Positions 11,022 through 20,606 are shown, counted from the stretch's first letter. The stretch: DNA of 64,000 nt from Pseudomonas sp. H1h (GCF_000633255.1 NZ_AYMJ01000008.1:124001-188000); one strand, 5' to 3'. The notes: generated by a model from the sequence alone, not told the origin. Program-made: numbers and translations.

Positions 11022-11108
11022 TGTGGGAGGGGGCTTGCTCCCGAAGGGGCCGTGTGAGTCAGATCATTTGTAGCTGACTCACCGCATTCGCGAGCACCTC
11101 CTCCCACA
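11022..11108. repeat. REPIN-type inverted REP pair
   Basis: TGTGGGAGGGGGCTTGCTCCCGAA faces TTCGCGAGCACCTCCTCCCACA. The arms have diverged by several substitutions. It lies between fdhE and selA. Confidence 0.85.
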
Positions 11109-11185
11109 ATGGGGGGCCGGTGTGCTGTGTCTGGACGCGTAGCGTCAGGTCATGCCGGAAAGTCTTTTGTTTTCGGGAGTGGCTG

Positions 11186-12598
11186 ATGTCCGCAAGTGTT
11201 GCCCCGCGTTTACCGTCCATTGATGGTTTGTTGCGTCACCCGGCCTGTGTGCCGTTGGCCGAGCGTTATGGGCGTGAGTCGTTGCTGGCCAGTTTGCGCC
11301 AGTTGCTCGATGAGTTGCGCTCTAGCGTGTTGAACGGGCAATTATCAGCCGTCGAAATCAGCCCAGACGTGCTCGCCGGGCGAGTTGGCGAGCGCCTGGC
11401 GCAACAACAGCGCAGCCACGTGCGGCGGGTGTTCAACCTGACCGGCACGGTGCTGCACACCAATCTTGGCCGGGCGCTGTTGCCGGATGAAGCCATCGAA
11501 GCAGTGCAGATGGCCGCGCGATATCCGCTCAATCTCGAATTCGACCTGGCCAGCGGCAAGCGCGGTGATCGCGACGATTTGATCGAAGGCCTGATCCGCG
11601 AGTTGACCGGCGCCGAAGCGGTCACCGTAGTCAACAATAATGCCGCTGCGGTGCTGCTGACCCTGAACAGCCTCGGCGCGCGCAAGGAAGGCATCATTTC
11701 GCGCGGTGAGCTGATCGAAATCGGCGGTGCGTTCCGCATCCCCGACATCATGGCCCGCGCCGGCGTGCGCCTGCACGAAGTCGGCACCACCAATCGCACG
11801 CATGCCAAAGACTACGAAGCGGCGATCAGCCCGCGCAGCGGTTTGATCATGCGCGTGCATGCAAGCAACTACAGCATCGAAGGCTTTACCGCCCGCGTGC
11901 CCACCGCCGAACTGGCCGAGCTGGCCCATCGGCATGGTTTGCCATTGCTGGAAGATCTGGGCAGCGGCAGCCTGCTGGACCTGACCCGTTGGGGCTTGCC
12001 GGCCGAGCCGACGGTGCGTCAGGCGCTGCTCGATGGCGCGGATATCGTTACGTTCAGCGGCGATAAATTGCTCGGTGGGCCGCAGGCCGGATTGATCGTC
12101 GGGCGCAAAGAGCTGATCGCGAAGATCAAGAAGAACCCGCTGAAACGTGCGTTGCGGGTGGACAAATTGACCTTGGCGGCGCTGGAAGCGGTGCTCGGCT
12201 TGTATCGCGATCCGGATCGCCTCGCGGAACGTCTGCCGAGTTTGCGGCTGTTGACTCGCTCGCAAGCCGACATTTTCGCCCAGGCTTCGCGTTTACAACC
12301 GGCGATGGCTGAGTTCTTGAGCGAATCCTGGCAGGTCAGCGCCGTTCAGGCCTTGGGCATGATCGGCAGCGGCAGCCAACCGGTGGCGCGATTGCCGAGT
12401 GCGGCGCTGTGTTGTCGCCCGCAGGTTTCAAAGCGTTTGCGTGGGCGTTGTCTGCTGAATCTGGAAGCGGCGCTGCGCGGTTTGCCGATCCCGGTGCTCG
12501 GGCGCATTGACGACGATGCGCTGTGGCTCGATCTACGTCAGCTCGACGATGAAACAGCGTGGCTGGCGCAATTGCCGCAGTTGCAGGTCGAATCGTGA
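11186..12598 (+). CDS. selA: L-seryl-tRNA(Sec) selenium transferase SelA
   Basis: A 470-residue PLP enzyme that converts seryl-tRNA(Sec) to selenocysteyl-tRNA(Sec) using selenophosphate. The ATG at 11186 follows GGGAG. An upstream in-frame extension lies in REP-adjacent sequence and is not used. The PLP-binding lysine is K294 in [32 protein letters not shown] and [12 protein letters not shown] are further family landmarks. Length is close to E. coli SelA. The stop overlaps the selB GTG start (GTGA), so the two are translationally coupled. Confidence 0.96.
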   Translation: MSASVAPRLPSIDGLLRHPACVPLAERYGRESLLASLRQLLDELRSSVLNGQLSAVEISPDVLAGRVGERLAQQQRSHVRRVFNLTGTVLHTNLGRALLPDEAIEAVQMAARYPLNLEFDLASGKRGDRDDLIEGLIRELTGAEAVTVVNNNAAAVLLTLNSLGARKEGIISRGELIEIGGAFRIPDIMARAGVRLHEVGTTNRTHAKDYEAAISPRSGLIMRVHASNYSIEGFTARVPTAELAELAHRHGLPLLEDLGSGSLLDLTRWGLPAEPTVRQALLDGADIVTFSGDKLLGGPQAGLIVGRKELIAKIKKNPLKRALRVDKLTLAALEAVLGLYRDPDRLAERLPSLRLLTRSQADIFAQASRLQPAMAEFLSESWQVSAVQALGMIGSGSQPVARLPSAALCCRPQVSKRLRGRCLLNLEAALRGLPIPVLGRIDDDALWLDLRQLDDETAWLAQLPQLQVES

Positions 12599-14511
12599 TC
12601 GTCGGCACTGCCGGGCACATCGACCACGGCAAGACCTCGTTGCTGCAGGCCCTGACCGGGCAAACCGGCGACCGCCGCCCGCAGGAACGCGAACGCGGGA
12701 TGACCATCGACCTCGGTTATCTCTACGCGCAGCTAAAACCCGGTGCCGGGCTGACCGGGTTCATCGATGTGCCGGGCCACGAGAAGTTCACCCACAACAT
12801 GCTCGCCGGGGCGCAGGGCATCGATCTGGTGTTGCTGGCGGTGGCTGCGGACGACGGGGTGATGCCGCAGACCCGCGAGCATCTGGCGATCGTCCAGTTG
12901 CTGGGCATTCCCCGGGCGCTGGTGGCGATCACCAAGTGTGACCGGGTCGAACCGGGCAGGGTGGAAGAGGTTGAACGCCAGGTTCTCGATTTGCTGGAAA
13001 CCGGGCCGTTTGCCGATGCGCCGACGCTGGCGGTGTCGAGCGTAACCGGGCAGGGCGTCGATGAGTTGCGTCAGCGTTTGTTGCAAACCCAGGGCGAAGT
13101 GCATGAGCGCAGCCGCGAAGGTGGATTCCGTCTGGCCATCGACCGCGCCTTCAGCGTGGCCGGCGCGGGCACCGTGGTCACCGGGACGGCGTTGTCGGGT
13201 ACGGTTAGCGTCGGGGACAAACTGGCGCTCGGGCCGTCCGGAAAATCGGTCAGGGTGCGTGGCTTGCATGCGCAGAATCAACCCGCCGAACAGGCCTTCG
13301 CCGGGCAACGCGTGGCACTGAATATCAGCGGGGAGCGGCTCACGCTGGAGCAGATCCATCGCGGCCAATGGCTGTTGGCCGAATGGCTGCACGCACCGAC
13401 GCAACGGGTCGATATCGAGTTTCAGCTGCTGCCCGGCGAGCGCACGTTCGAACACTTTCGCCCGGTGCATGTACACCTCGGTACCCAGGACGTGATCGCT
13501 CGCGTGGCTTTGCTCGAAGGCCCGCGCTTGAACTCCGGCCAGCGCATGTTCGCGCAACTGCTGATCAACGCCCCGGTGCATGCGGTGAAGGGCGATCGGG
13601 TGATCCTGCGTGACCCGAGCGCGCAACGCACCCTCGGCGGTGGCCAGGTGCTCGACCCGTTCGCCCCGGCCCGACAACGCCGCAGCCCGGAACGGATGGC
13701 GCAACTGCAAGCCTTGGTGCGCAGCGACAGTCTTGAGCAAGCGCTGCCGGTGTTGCTCAACCACAGCGCCGGTGGCCTGGATCCGCAGCGGCTGGAGCGT
13801 CAGTTCAATCGTCAGCGTGCAGACTGGTCACTACCGTCCAACGTGCGCCTGATCGACACCCGCCAAGGCCCGGTGCTGTTCAACGTGCAGCGTTGGGGAC
13901 AACTGAAGTTCACCGTGCTGGAGCAACTGGCAAAACTCCATGAGCTGGAACCCGACCAGATGGGCCCGGATCGCGACCGTCTGCGGCGCTTCAGCGGTCT
14001 GGCGCTGGAGCGTTCGACCTTTGCCAGCCTGCTGGACGAATTGCGTGCCGCCGGATCGATCAACGCCAGTGGGCCGTGGCTGCACCTGCCGGATCATCAG
14101 GTACGTTTGAATGCCGAAGACGAAACCCTGTGGCTGCGCCTGCAGCCGCTGTTCGAACAGGCCGGATACGATCCGCCGTGGGTGCGCGATGTCGCAAAAA
14201 TACTCGGTGAGGACGACGCGGCAGTGCGCCTGTTGCTGCGCAAACTGGCGCGCCTGGGGCTGATGCACCAAGTGGTGCGTGACCTGTTTCTGCCTGACGT
14301 GCAACTGCGGCGCATGGCCGGCGTACTGCTGCAGCTGGAACAGGAAAATCCACAGATCCAGGTGACAACGTTCCGGGATGCGCTAGGCTTGGGACGCAAA
14401 CGCTGTATTCAGTATCTGGAATATTTCGACCGCCTTGGCCTGACCCGACGCATCGGCGAATCCCGCGTGATCCGCCACGACAACGCGCTGGCCAGTGCCG
14501 ACGCACCCTGA
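12595..14511 (+). CDS. selB: Selenocysteine-specific elongation factor SelB
   Basis: A 638-residue GTPase that brings Sec-tRNA(Sec) to the ribosome at UGA codons followed by a SECIS. The GTG at 12595, overlapping the selA stop, gives the exact family N-terminus: G1 loop [13 protein letters not shown] at residues 4-16, then DVPGHEKF and TKCD. EF-Tu-like domains II/III follow, then a C-terminal array of winged helices (about residues 370-638) that binds the SECIS hairpin. Length is slightly above the 614 residues of E. coli SelB. The tRNA-Sec gene begins 7 bases after its stop. Confidence 0.96.
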   Translation: MIVGTAGHIDHGKTSLLQALTGQTGDRRPQERERGMTIDLGYLYAQLKPGAGLTGFIDVPGHEKFTHNMLAGAQGIDLVLLAVAADDGVMPQTREHLAIVQLLGIPRALVAITKCDRVEPGRVEEVERQVLDLLETGPFADAPTLAVSSVTGQGVDELRQRLLQTQGEVHERSREGGFRLAIDRAFSVAGAGTVVTGTALSGTVSVGDKLALGPSGKSVRVRGLHAQNQPAEQAFAGQRVALNISGERLTLEQIHRGQWLLAEWLHAPTQRVDIEFQLLPGERTFEHFRPVHVHLGTQDVIARVALLEGPRLNSGQRMFAQLLINAPVHAVKGDRVILRDPSAQRTLGGGQVLDPFAPARQRRSPERMAQLQALVRSDSLEQALPVLLNHSAGGLDPQRLERQFNRQRADWSLPSNVRLIDTRQGPVLFNVQRWGQLKFTVLEQLAKLHELEPDQMGPDRDRLRRFSGLALERSTFASLLDELRAAGSINASGPWLHLPDHQVRLNAEDETLWLRLQPLFEQAGYDPPWVRDVAKILGEDDAAVRLLLRKLARLGLMHQVVRDLFLPDVQLRRMAGVLLQLEQENPQIQVTTFRDALGLGRKRCIQYLEYFDRLGLTRRIGESRVIRHDNALASADAP

Positions 14512-14518
14512 GTTCAAT

Positions 14519-14614
14519 GGAAGGCAATCGCGCCCGGTGGCGCGGCCGGGCTTCAAACCCGGTTGGGGACGGCATCCGTTCCCGGGCAGGTTCGACTCCG
14601 GCTGCCTTCCGCCA
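14519..14614 (+). tRNA. selC: tRNA-Sec (UCA anticodon)
   Basis: This 96-base tRNA is long, as expected for tRNA-Sec. The 8-bp acceptor stem GGAAGGCA/TGCCTTCC is perfect. The anticodon loop is CTTCAAA with anticodon TCA at 14553-14555, and GGTTCGACTCC forms the T-loop. An extended variable arm (GGGACGGCATCCGTTCCC) and an encoded CCA end are present. It lies directly behind selB, completing the Sec module. Confidence 0.97.
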
Positions 14615-14638
14615 ATTACGCACTATTCAAAAAGCCTC

Positions 14639-14728
14639 TGTGGGAGCGGGCTTGCTCGCGGATGCGGTGTGTCATTCAACATCTGTGTTGAATCATCGGC
14701 CGCCTTCGCGAGCAAGCCCGCTCCCACA
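14639..14728. repeat. REPIN-type inverted REP pair
   Basis: TGTGGGAGCGGGCTTGCTCGCG and its near-perfect reverse complement flank a ~45-base spacer that itself contains AACATCTGTGTT. The pair is between tRNA-Sec and the aminotransferase gene. Confidence 0.9.
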
Positions 14729-14740
14729 ATGGGTGTCGGT

Positions 14741-16123
14741 TTACAGGCGGCCATACTCGCGAGCCGTGCGATCGACGGCGATGCGAGTCTTGTCGACCAG
14801 TTCATCCAGTTCTGCGCGGGTGGCAATCAGCGCCGGGGCCATGATCATTCGTCCCAGCGTCGAACGAATGATCAAGCCTTCTTCAAAGCCAATGGTGCGG
14901 CAGCGCCAGGCGATGTCGTTCTCGTTGGCGAAACGCTTGCGGGTGGCTTTGTCTTCGGCGAACTGCAACGCGGCAACCAAACCAACGCCCTGAATTTCAC
15001 CCACCAGCGGATGGTTGCCGAACACCTCGCGCAGGCAGTTCTGCAGATAAGGCCCGGTATCGTTTTTCACTTGGGTGACCACGCCTTCATCGCGCAACGC
15101 CTTGAGGTTGGCAATCGCCACCGCTGCGGCCACCGGGTGCCCGGAGTAGGTCAGGCCATGGGCGAACACGCCGCCTTTTTCCACCAGCACTTCAGCCATG
15201 CGCCGCGACAGGATCAGGCCGCCCATGGGGATGTAGCCGGAGGTCAGGCCCTTGGCGATCGACAGGGTGTCGGGCTCGAAACCGAAGGCCTGATGCGCAA
15301 ACCATTCGCCGGTACGGCCGAAACCGCCGATGACTTCGTCGGCGCACAGCAGCACGTCGTACTTTCGGCAGATGCGCTGGATTTCCGGCCAGTAAGTGGC
15401 AGGCGGGATGATCATGCCGCCGGCGCCCTGAAACGGTTCAGCGACGAACGCGGCAACCTTGTCGGCGCCCAGTTCGAGAATCTTGTCTTCCAGTTGTCTC
15501 GCTGCGCGCAGGCCGAACTCTTCGGGGCTGAGGTCACCTTCGTGGGCAAACCAGTACGGTTCATCAATGTGCGCCACGTCGGGGATGGTGCCGCCCATTT
15601 CGTGCATGAACTTCATGCCGCCCAGCGCCGTCGCGGCCAGGGTCGAACCGTGGTAGCCGTTCCAGCGGCCAATCATGATTTTCTTATCGGGTTGGCCCAT
15701 CACCTGCCAGAACTTGCGCACGGTGCGGATCAGCACTTCGTTGGCTTCGGAGCCGGAGTTGGTGTAGATCGCGTGGCTGTAGTGCTTGGGCAACAGGCTG
15801 AACAGCAGTTCCGACAACTCGATCACCTGCGGGTGAGTGGTGTGAAAGAACATGTTGTAGTAGGGCAGTTGTTCCAGCTGTGCCGTCGCGGCGGCGGCCA
15901 GGTCCTTGCGCCCGTAACCGAGGTTGGTGCACCACAGGCCAGACATGCCGTCGAGATAACGATTGCCGTCGTTGTCCCACAACGCCAGGCGATCACCGCT
16001 GACCATTACCCGCGGGCCTTCCTCGTTGAGTGCTTTCTGGTCGACGAACGCATGAATGTGGTGGGCGGCGTCGGCGGCCTGATAATCGCGGGTACTGCGG
16101 GTCGGATCGAATTCGGCGGACAT
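14741..16123 (-). CDS. Class III aminotransferase, SpuC-like (polyamine or omega-amino acid)
   Basis: A 460-residue PLP aminotransferase. The start MSAEFDPTRST follows GGAG; an upstream Met 13 codons earlier has no ribosome site. Motifs include GMSGLWCTNLGYG, TNSGSEANEVLIR, RWNGYHGSTLAA, CADEVIGGFGRTG and the Schiff-base Lys in SIAKGLTSGY. The sequence is of the putrescine/spermidine-pyruvate aminotransferase type (SpuC and relatives). Beta-alanine or other omega-amino acids remain possible. It is divergent from a TetR-family gene across a 156-base AT-rich gap, which probably makes it a target of that regulator. Confidence 0.85.
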   Translation of the reverse strand: MSAEFDPTRSTRDYQAADAAHHIHAFVDQKALNEEGPRVMVSGDRLALWDNDGNRYLDGMSGLWCTNLGYGRKDLAAAATAQLEQLPYYNMFFHTTHPQVIELSELLFSLLPKHYSHAIYTNSGSEANEVLIRTVRKFWQVMGQPDKKIMIGRWNGYHGSTLAATALGGMKFMHEMGGTIPDVAHIDEPYWFAHEGDLSPEEFGLRAARQLEDKILELGADKVAAFVAEPFQGAGGMIIPPATYWPEIQRICRKYDVLLCADEVIGGFGRTGEWFAHQAFGFEPDTLSIAKGLTSGYIPMGGLILSRRMAEVLVEKGGVFAHGLTYSGHPVAAAVAIANLKALRDEGVVTQVKNDTGPYLQNCLREVFGNHPLVGEIQGVGLVAALQFAEDKATRKRFANENDIAWRCRTIGFEEGLIIRSTLGRMIMAPALIATRAELDELVDKTRIAVDRTAREYGRL

Positions 16124-16179
16124 GGCTGATCTCCAGAGAATGGGGCGGGTGAGTGCGTTCATTCCAGCGCTGCACGGCT

Positions 16180-16223
16180 AATATTTGTCACTTTAAAATA
16201 TTTTTGTAAAGAAAATATTTGTC
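16180..16223. promoter_or_regulatory. Candidate operator between aminotransferase and TetR genes
   Basis: The direct repeat AATATTTGTC occurs at 16180-16189 and 16214-16223. Between them CTTTA and TAAAG (16191-16211) form an inverted repeat. This AT-rich block in a GC-rich genome lies between two divergent start codons. Confidence 0.4.
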
Positions 16224-16279
16224 GGTGAAAAAAGATATCCGTAGGCTGAGCGCCATTGGCAAGGATCATCAGAGGCAAC

Positions 16280-16885
16280 ATGAGCGGACTCAGAGAGCGG
16301 CAGAAGGAACAGCGCCGGCAAGTGATTGCCGAAGCGGCACTTGAGCTGTTCAAGACCAACGGCTTTACAGCCACCACACTGGACCAGATTGCGGTGCAGG
16401 CCGGGGTGTCCGCGCCGACGGTGGTGAATTACTTCGGCGGCAAGCAGGAGATTCTGCTGGCGTTACTCAAGCAGCCCGACGAGCAGGCCATGCGTGATGC
16501 GCGGGCCAATCTGGATGACGACAGCGATCCATTGGAGGCGCTGTGCGAGTTCGAAGGGCTGATGACCGATTACCAGCTGCAGGCAATGCCGGCCTCCCTG
16601 TGGCGCGAACTGGCGCCGTTCCTGCTGACCGGTGAACTGGCCCAGGCCTTGAGCCCGTGGAATGTGGCAGTGATTGAAGAGACCAAGGCGCTGCTCGGGC
16701 ATTTTCAGGCGCAGGGCAAGGTGCGTGCATCGGTCGATCTGGAGGTGGCCGCGACGCTGTTCAACCAGTACGCGAACATGGCGTTCATTCGTCTGGCGAC
16801 CCAGGAAGTGCCGGATCGACCAGCGCATGCCTTGCACATGCGCGGGGTGCTGACGCTGTTGTGTCACGGCATGCTGGAGAGGTGA
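16280..16885 (+). CDS. TetR-family transcriptional regulator
   Basis: A 201-residue repressor-type protein. The N-terminal helix-turn-helix (about residues 10-55) is clear: RRQVIAEAALELFKTNGF, then TTLDQIAVQAGVSAPTVVNYFGGK. The C-terminal helical part should bind a ligand and dimerise. The ATG at 16280 is preceded by AGAGG; a TTG 8 codons upstream is less likely. Divergence from the aminotransferase gene suggests local control, with the amine or its product as possible ligand (inference). Confidence 0.88.
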   Translation: MSGLRERQKEQRRQVIAEAALELFKTNGFTATTLDQIAVQAGVSAPTVVNYFGGKQEILLALLKQPDEQAMRDARANLDDDSDPLEALCEFEGLMTDYQLQAMPASLWRELAPFLLTGELAQALSPWNVAVIEETKALLGHFQAQGKVRASVDLEVAATLFNQYANMAFIRLATQEVPDRPAHALHMRGVLTLLCHGMLER

Positions 16886-16931
16886 ACCTGGCGTGCAGAG
16901 CTTGCGCGCAGCAGCCGGACGGTAGAGGTAC

Positions 16932-16947
16932 CTGTCAACTCTGACAG
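16932..16947. promoter_or_regulatory. CTGTCA-N4-TGACAG inverted repeat
   Basis: A perfect 6-bp inverted repeat with a 4-base spacer, extended by A...T at its flanks, lies 77 bases upstream of the orphan gene at 17024. It looks like an operator for a dimeric regulator. Confidence 0.45.
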
Positions 16948-17023
16948 TTATGTCGGCGGCCAAAGCGACTTACGCTCCTGCTCTCCCTTGTGTCCGGGAG
17001 ATAACCCAAAGGGGAGCCGCGCA

Positions 17024-17860
17024 ATGAAACCTGAAAAACTGCACAACACCCGTGGCAATGTCCAGGCAACGATTGAGGACAGAGACGGCAAACTGGCATT
17101 CATCGCTAGAACAGAACTGGAAATAAGGGAGACTGCAGAACAGTTCAGGATCAGCGCCACCATGAGGCACGACGTCCAGACTTTCAGGGTGATTGAACTC
17201 TGGTTTCCCAATACCCTTTCAAATGACGGCACGGAAAACCGGTTTTCGCTGAAACCCTCGCCCGACAGCAAAACACAAGGGCGCTATTCATACTTTCCAG
17301 AAGGCGTTTCCCTGGGCTCATACGAGGGTGTGCTTACAGTGCACTACGACTGGAAAACCGCGCGCATGTGGGGTTCGTTCGATTACAGGGTTCACTCCGG
17401 CCCGGACGAGATTATTTCCGTGAGCGCAGGCATCTTCGATCTCACCGGCATTACCGTTGCACACCTGGCAGGTAAAGGGACATTCGAGGGGACGGTCGAC
17501 AAGGAAAACTTCAAAGCCGTTGAAGTCGGTATTCAACACAAGGAAGTTGACGGTAAACCTTATCTCGAGGTCGTTGGCCGCACTCATCCGCCCATTGGCG
17601 CAGAACATATCACCCTGATCATCGATGCTGATTTGCAGGGCCTGACGCACCCACTGGGAAGGTCAGACAGCAAGGTTCAAGCGCTTTACTTTCACTCTCC
17701 ATTCGGATTCTTTTACGCAAGAAGCGGCGAAGTGACCTTTGCCTCCTTGCCCACGCAAACCCACGCAAAAGGCACGCTAACCGGCGCCTTCCAACAAAAC
17801 GAAGAACCGCCCCGCAAGGTCAACTGCACGTTCGATATCACCGAAACCCCAACCCGATAA
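17024..17860 (+). CDS. Hypothetical beta-rich protein
   Basis: A 278-residue protein that I do not recognise. ATG 17024 follows a strong GGGGAG site. There is no signal peptide or membrane segment. Sequence texture is of alternating hydrophobic and polar residues with many Gly and Thr (GSYEGVLTVHYDWKTARMWGSFDYRV; AKGTLTGAFQQ). This points to a beta-sandwich or barrel, possibly with two similar halves each ending in a GS/GT-F segment. GC and codon use are somewhat lower than in neighbours, and the gene stands alone between TetR and reductase genes, so it may be an acquired accessory gene. Confidence 0.65.
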   Translation: MKPEKLHNTRGNVQATIEDRDGKLAFIARTELEIRETAEQFRISATMRHDVQTFRVIELWFPNTLSNDGTENRFSLKPSPDSKTQGRYSYFPEGVSLGSYEGVLTVHYDWKTARMWGSFDYRVHSGPDEIISVSAGIFDLTGITVAHLAGKGTFEGTVDKENFKAVEVGIQHKEVDGKPYLEVVGRTHPPIGAEHITLIIDADLQGLTHPLGRSDSKVQALYFHSPFGFFYARSGEVTFASLPTQTHAKGTLTGAFQQNEEPPRKVNCTFDITETPTR

Positions 17861-17917
17861 TCCCCGCCCCAGAACACCGGCCGCCCCGCAGGCAGCCGGT
17901 TTGCGGCTTCCGTGGCG

Positions 17918-18571
17918 TTACCAGCGGCGGGGCAATTCGACGTTGCGCTCGGCTGCTGCCAAGGCGTGGACCAGGCCGGCCTTGTCGAATGCAATGCAAT
18001 AGGCCGGTTTGGCCCGCTCGAATCGCCAGCTCTCATCCAGGTTTCCTGCGTCGACCGCATCAAAACCGATTTCATCCAGAAGCTGACTGACGAGTGCCTT
18101 GGCCTGCGCATCATCAGCTGCAATTGGCAACGCCCGGCGCTCGTTCGAATGTGCCGGCCGTGCGTCCTTGAGCAGATCACCGGCAAGGATGGCATTGAAC
18201 ACCTTGACCACCGTTGCCCCGGTCAGGTGCTGCGCGAGCAACCGGCTGGTGGTGCTTTGATGATTATCAAGGGCCGCGATATGGCCGTCTCGATCGGGGT
18301 AATAGTTGTTGGCGTCCAGCACGGTTTTGCCCACAAACCATGCGCTTGGCAGGCTGGGGTAGTGCTCGAACGGAATCGCCACCAGCACCACATCAGCAAA
18401 CTGCACCGCTTGTTCGGCGCTGCCGATCTGGCAGCCGGCGATACCGCTGAGCACGCTGCTCATGGTTTGCGGCCCGCGCGAGTTACTCAGCATTGCTTCA
18501 TGCCCGGCGGCAATCAGCAATTGCGCCACGGCGCGCCCTATGAATCCGGCTCCAACAATTCCAATACGCAT
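17918..18571 (-). CDS. NAD(P)-binding oxidoreductase, F420-dependent NADP reductase-like
   Basis: A 217-residue Rossmann protein. MRIGIVGAGFIGRAVAQLL is a GxGxxG dinucleotide site at the extreme N-terminus. AKPAYCIAF and the LLAQHLTGATVVKVFNAI segment resemble the NADPH-dependent F420 reductase family. In pseudomonads, which lack F420, members are uncharacterised reductases. The start is fixed by AGGAG 7 bases upstream, and the longer frame would overlap the divergent LysR gene. The divergent LysR regulator is probably its controller. Confidence 0.8.
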   Translation of the reverse strand: MRIGIVGAGFIGRAVAQLLIAAGHEAMLSNSRGPQTMSSVLSGIAGCQIGSAEQAVQFADVVLVAIPFEHYPSLPSAWFVGKTVLDANNYYPDRDGHIAALDNHQSTTSRLLAQHLTGATVVKVFNAILAGDLLKDARPAHSNERRALPIAADDAQAKALVSQLLDEIGFDAVDAGNLDESWRFERAKPAYCIAFDKAGLVHALAAAERNVELPRRW

Positions 18572-18670
18572 CACGTGCTCCTTGATCGGGTTTGAAGGGC
18601 CTATGATGATTGCTAACCAGATGCTGATAAATTGCGGTTTGTTACTTGCTTTCGATAACAGGAGTTTCGA

Positions 18671-19561
18671 ATGGATCGTCTTGGCAGCATGGCGGCTTTT
18701 GTAATGGCTGCCGAAGCAGGCTCTTACGCCAGTGCCGCTCAACGCTTGGGCATGTCGGCGCAGATGGTCGCCAAGCATGTCGCGGCGCTTGAACACAGGC
18801 TGGGTGCGCGGCTGCTTAATCGCACCACGCGCCGGCAGAGTCTGACCGAACTGGGCAGTGCGTATTACGAGCGTTGCAAGCACATTGTGGCTGAAGCCGA
18901 GGCCGCCGATTCACTGGCGCAAATCATGAGCGACACACCGCGTGGAAAACTCAAGGTCAGTGCGCCCGTGACCTTTGGTTCCTATAGCCTGATGCCCTTC
19001 GTGACCGGGTTTCTGCGGGAGTTTCCCGAAGTGGAAATCGACCTGCATCTGACCGACCGCGCCGTGGATCTGGTGGAAGAGGGCTTTGAGGTGGCTTTCC
19101 GGATCGGTCCCCTGGCCACCTCCAGCCTGACGGCCAGACCCTTGGCCCCCTATCGACTGGTGGTCTGCGCGTCGCCCGCGTATCTGGCGGCGCGCGGGAC
19201 ACCGCGTGTGCCGGAGGATTTGCAGGCACACGAGTGCCTCGGTTACGCCTATTGGTCGCGGCCGGCTGATCGTGAGTGGCAGTTTTTCAAGGGGTCGCAG
19301 GCGTATAGCGTGCCGGTGACCAGCCGTTTGCACGTCAACGAGAGCAAAGCCTTGCTGTCGGCGGCGGTGGATGGTTTCGGCATCGTGCTGGGGCCGGCGG
19401 ATTTTCTTCAGCCGGCCTTGCGTGCGGGAGCGTTGGTTCAGTTACTTGAGGGTTTCGAGGCGCCCAGCCGAGCGATGCATCTGCTGTACACGGCGAACCG
19501 GCAGAAAACGGCCAAGGTTCGCCGGTTTATCGATGCGGCCGTGAAGCACTTTGCGCAGTGA
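18671..19561 (+). CDS. LysR-family transcriptional regulator
   Basis: A 296-residue LysR protein. The N-terminal winged HTH (residues 1-60: MDRLGSMAAFVMAAEAGSYASAAQRLGMS...LEHRLGARLLNRTTR) is followed by a periplasmic-binding-like effector domain. ATG is preceded by CAGGAG. It belongs to the common subgroup with short linker that often controls a divergent oxidoreductase, which is the case here (99-base shared promoter region). Effector unknown. Confidence 0.92.
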   Translation: MDRLGSMAAFVMAAEAGSYASAAQRLGMSAQMVAKHVAALEHRLGARLLNRTTRRQSLTELGSAYYERCKHIVAEAEAADSLAQIMSDTPRGKLKVSAPVTFGSYSLMPFVTGFLREFPEVEIDLHLTDRAVDLVEEGFEVAFRIGPLATSSLTARPLAPYRLVVCASPAYLAARGTPRVPEDLQAHECLGYAYWSRPADREWQFFKGSQAYSVPVTSRLHVNESKALLSAAVDGFGIVLGPADFLQPALRAGALVQLLEGFEAPSRAMHLLYTANRQKTAKVRRFIDAAVKHFAQ

Positions 19562-19575
19562 AGCAGGACATGGGG

Positions 19576-20247
19576 TTAGCGACGAATCGCCGCGTATGAC
19601 TTGCCCAGATCACTGGCCCAACCGTCCAGCACGCCTTTGACGTCATCGGCGGTCAGCACCTGCTTGTCGTTTTCCAGTGCCAGGCCAGTGCCCTTGCGTA
19701 CGACTTCGGCGACCACTTCGCCGGTGGAGCCGTCTTCGAACGAGACTTCGGTGGCGATTTCACTGTCCTGGTCACGAATGCCGGTGGCGGTGCTCACGCC
19801 GGCGGCGACCAGGGTCACCGGTAGCCATTCATAGAAACGCAGGCTCTGCGTGCTGGCGGACACGCGGGTGATTGCGGGTCTGACGGTCAGGGTATTCGGG
19901 CCGGGTCTGGACACCAGGTGCATGACCTTGCCCAGTTCGAGTCTGAGGGCCGCGTCGTAGTACTCGGTGACGCCCGACAGCGTGCTCAGCGGAATCCGCT
20001 GCGTCGGCTCGACGCTGGGGTAGAACTGACTCGGCGCCAGATAGACCTGGGTGTAACGGCCGCGGGCCAGCGCAGGGCTGACCCAACCCAGAACCGGCAG
20101 GCCTGATGGCGACTTGTGTTCGCTGAGCACGCTGTAATCATGCAGGAAACCGCTGTATTTCTCCGGTTCGACGGTTTTGCTGCTGCAACCCGACAGGCTC
20201 AGAGACGCTGTACACAACAGTGTCATCAAGCAATGGCTTCTCATCAT
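19576..20247 (-). CDS. DUF3313-type lipoprotein
   Basis: About 223 residues. The start is one of two adjacent ATGs behind AAGGA. The signal sequence ends in a lipobox (LSLSGC) with Cys near residue 20, so this should be an outer-membrane or periplasmic lipoprotein. The mature part carries the DUF3313 pattern: KYSGFLHDYS, a beta-rich core, and a closing WASDLGKSYAAIRR. Function in the family is unknown. It converges on the LysR gene with a 14-base gap. Confidence 0.8.
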   Translation of the reverse strand: MMRSHCLMTLLCTASLSLSGCSSKTVEPEKYSGFLHDYSVLSEHKSPSGLPVLGWVSPALARGRYTQVYLAPSQFYPSVEPTQRIPLSTLSGVTEYYDAALRLELGKVMHLVSRPGPNTLTVRPAITRVSASTQSLRFYEWLPVTLVAAGVSTATGIRDQDSEIATEVSFEDGSTGEVVAEVVRKGTGLALENDKQVLTADDVKGVLDGWASDLGKSYAAIRR

Positions 20248-20282
20248 GCGAATCCTTGTTTTGCGCTTTGCACCCGCGTCGT

Positions 20283-20606
20283 TCAAGCGCGGGCGGTGGT
20301 TGGGGAGGAGAGCGGCGGGGTGTTGTCCGAGCACTCGATGCGCAGTTGACCGTGGGTCATGATCCAGTGGATGAGATCGGCGGTCGGGATCGAATGCACG
20401 TACTCCACCCATTGCGCCTGGGAAGGCCCGTATTGTTCGAAATAGCGGCGCAAGACGATGCGGCTTTGATCATCTGACAGGCCCAGGCAGAACTCCTGGA
20501 ACAGCAGCGGCGTATCGTGCTCAGGCGCCGTGGTGCGTTGGCTGAGAATCAACGGATAACGGGCGTCGTGTCCCTCGGCGGTATACCTGCTGTGCAAAGC
20601 CTTCAT
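20283..20606 (-). CDS. Small hypothetical protein
   Basis: A 107-residue protein starting MKALHSRYT behind an AGGGGG ribosome site. It has no signal, no transmembrane segment and no motif I recognise. Aromatic and acidic residues are frequent (FEQYGPSQAQWVEYVHSIP). It is 35 bases upstream of the lipoprotein gene on the same strand and may share its transcript. Confidence 0.55.
   Translation of the reverse strand: MKALHSRYTAEGHDARYPLILSQRTTAPEHDTPLLFQEFCLGLSDDQSRIVLRRYFEQYGPSQAQWVEYVHSIPTADLIHWIMTHGQLRIECSDNTPPLSSPTTARA

Noticed and set aside
14495..16129. 544-codon plus-strand frame across tRNA-Sec and the aminotransferase gene
   Set aside because: It reads through a tRNA, a REP pair and the antisense of a PLP enzyme.
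16256..16279. TTG start for the TetR gene, 8 codons upstream
   Set aside because: The ATG at 16280 has AGAGG at good spacing and gives the normal family N-terminus.
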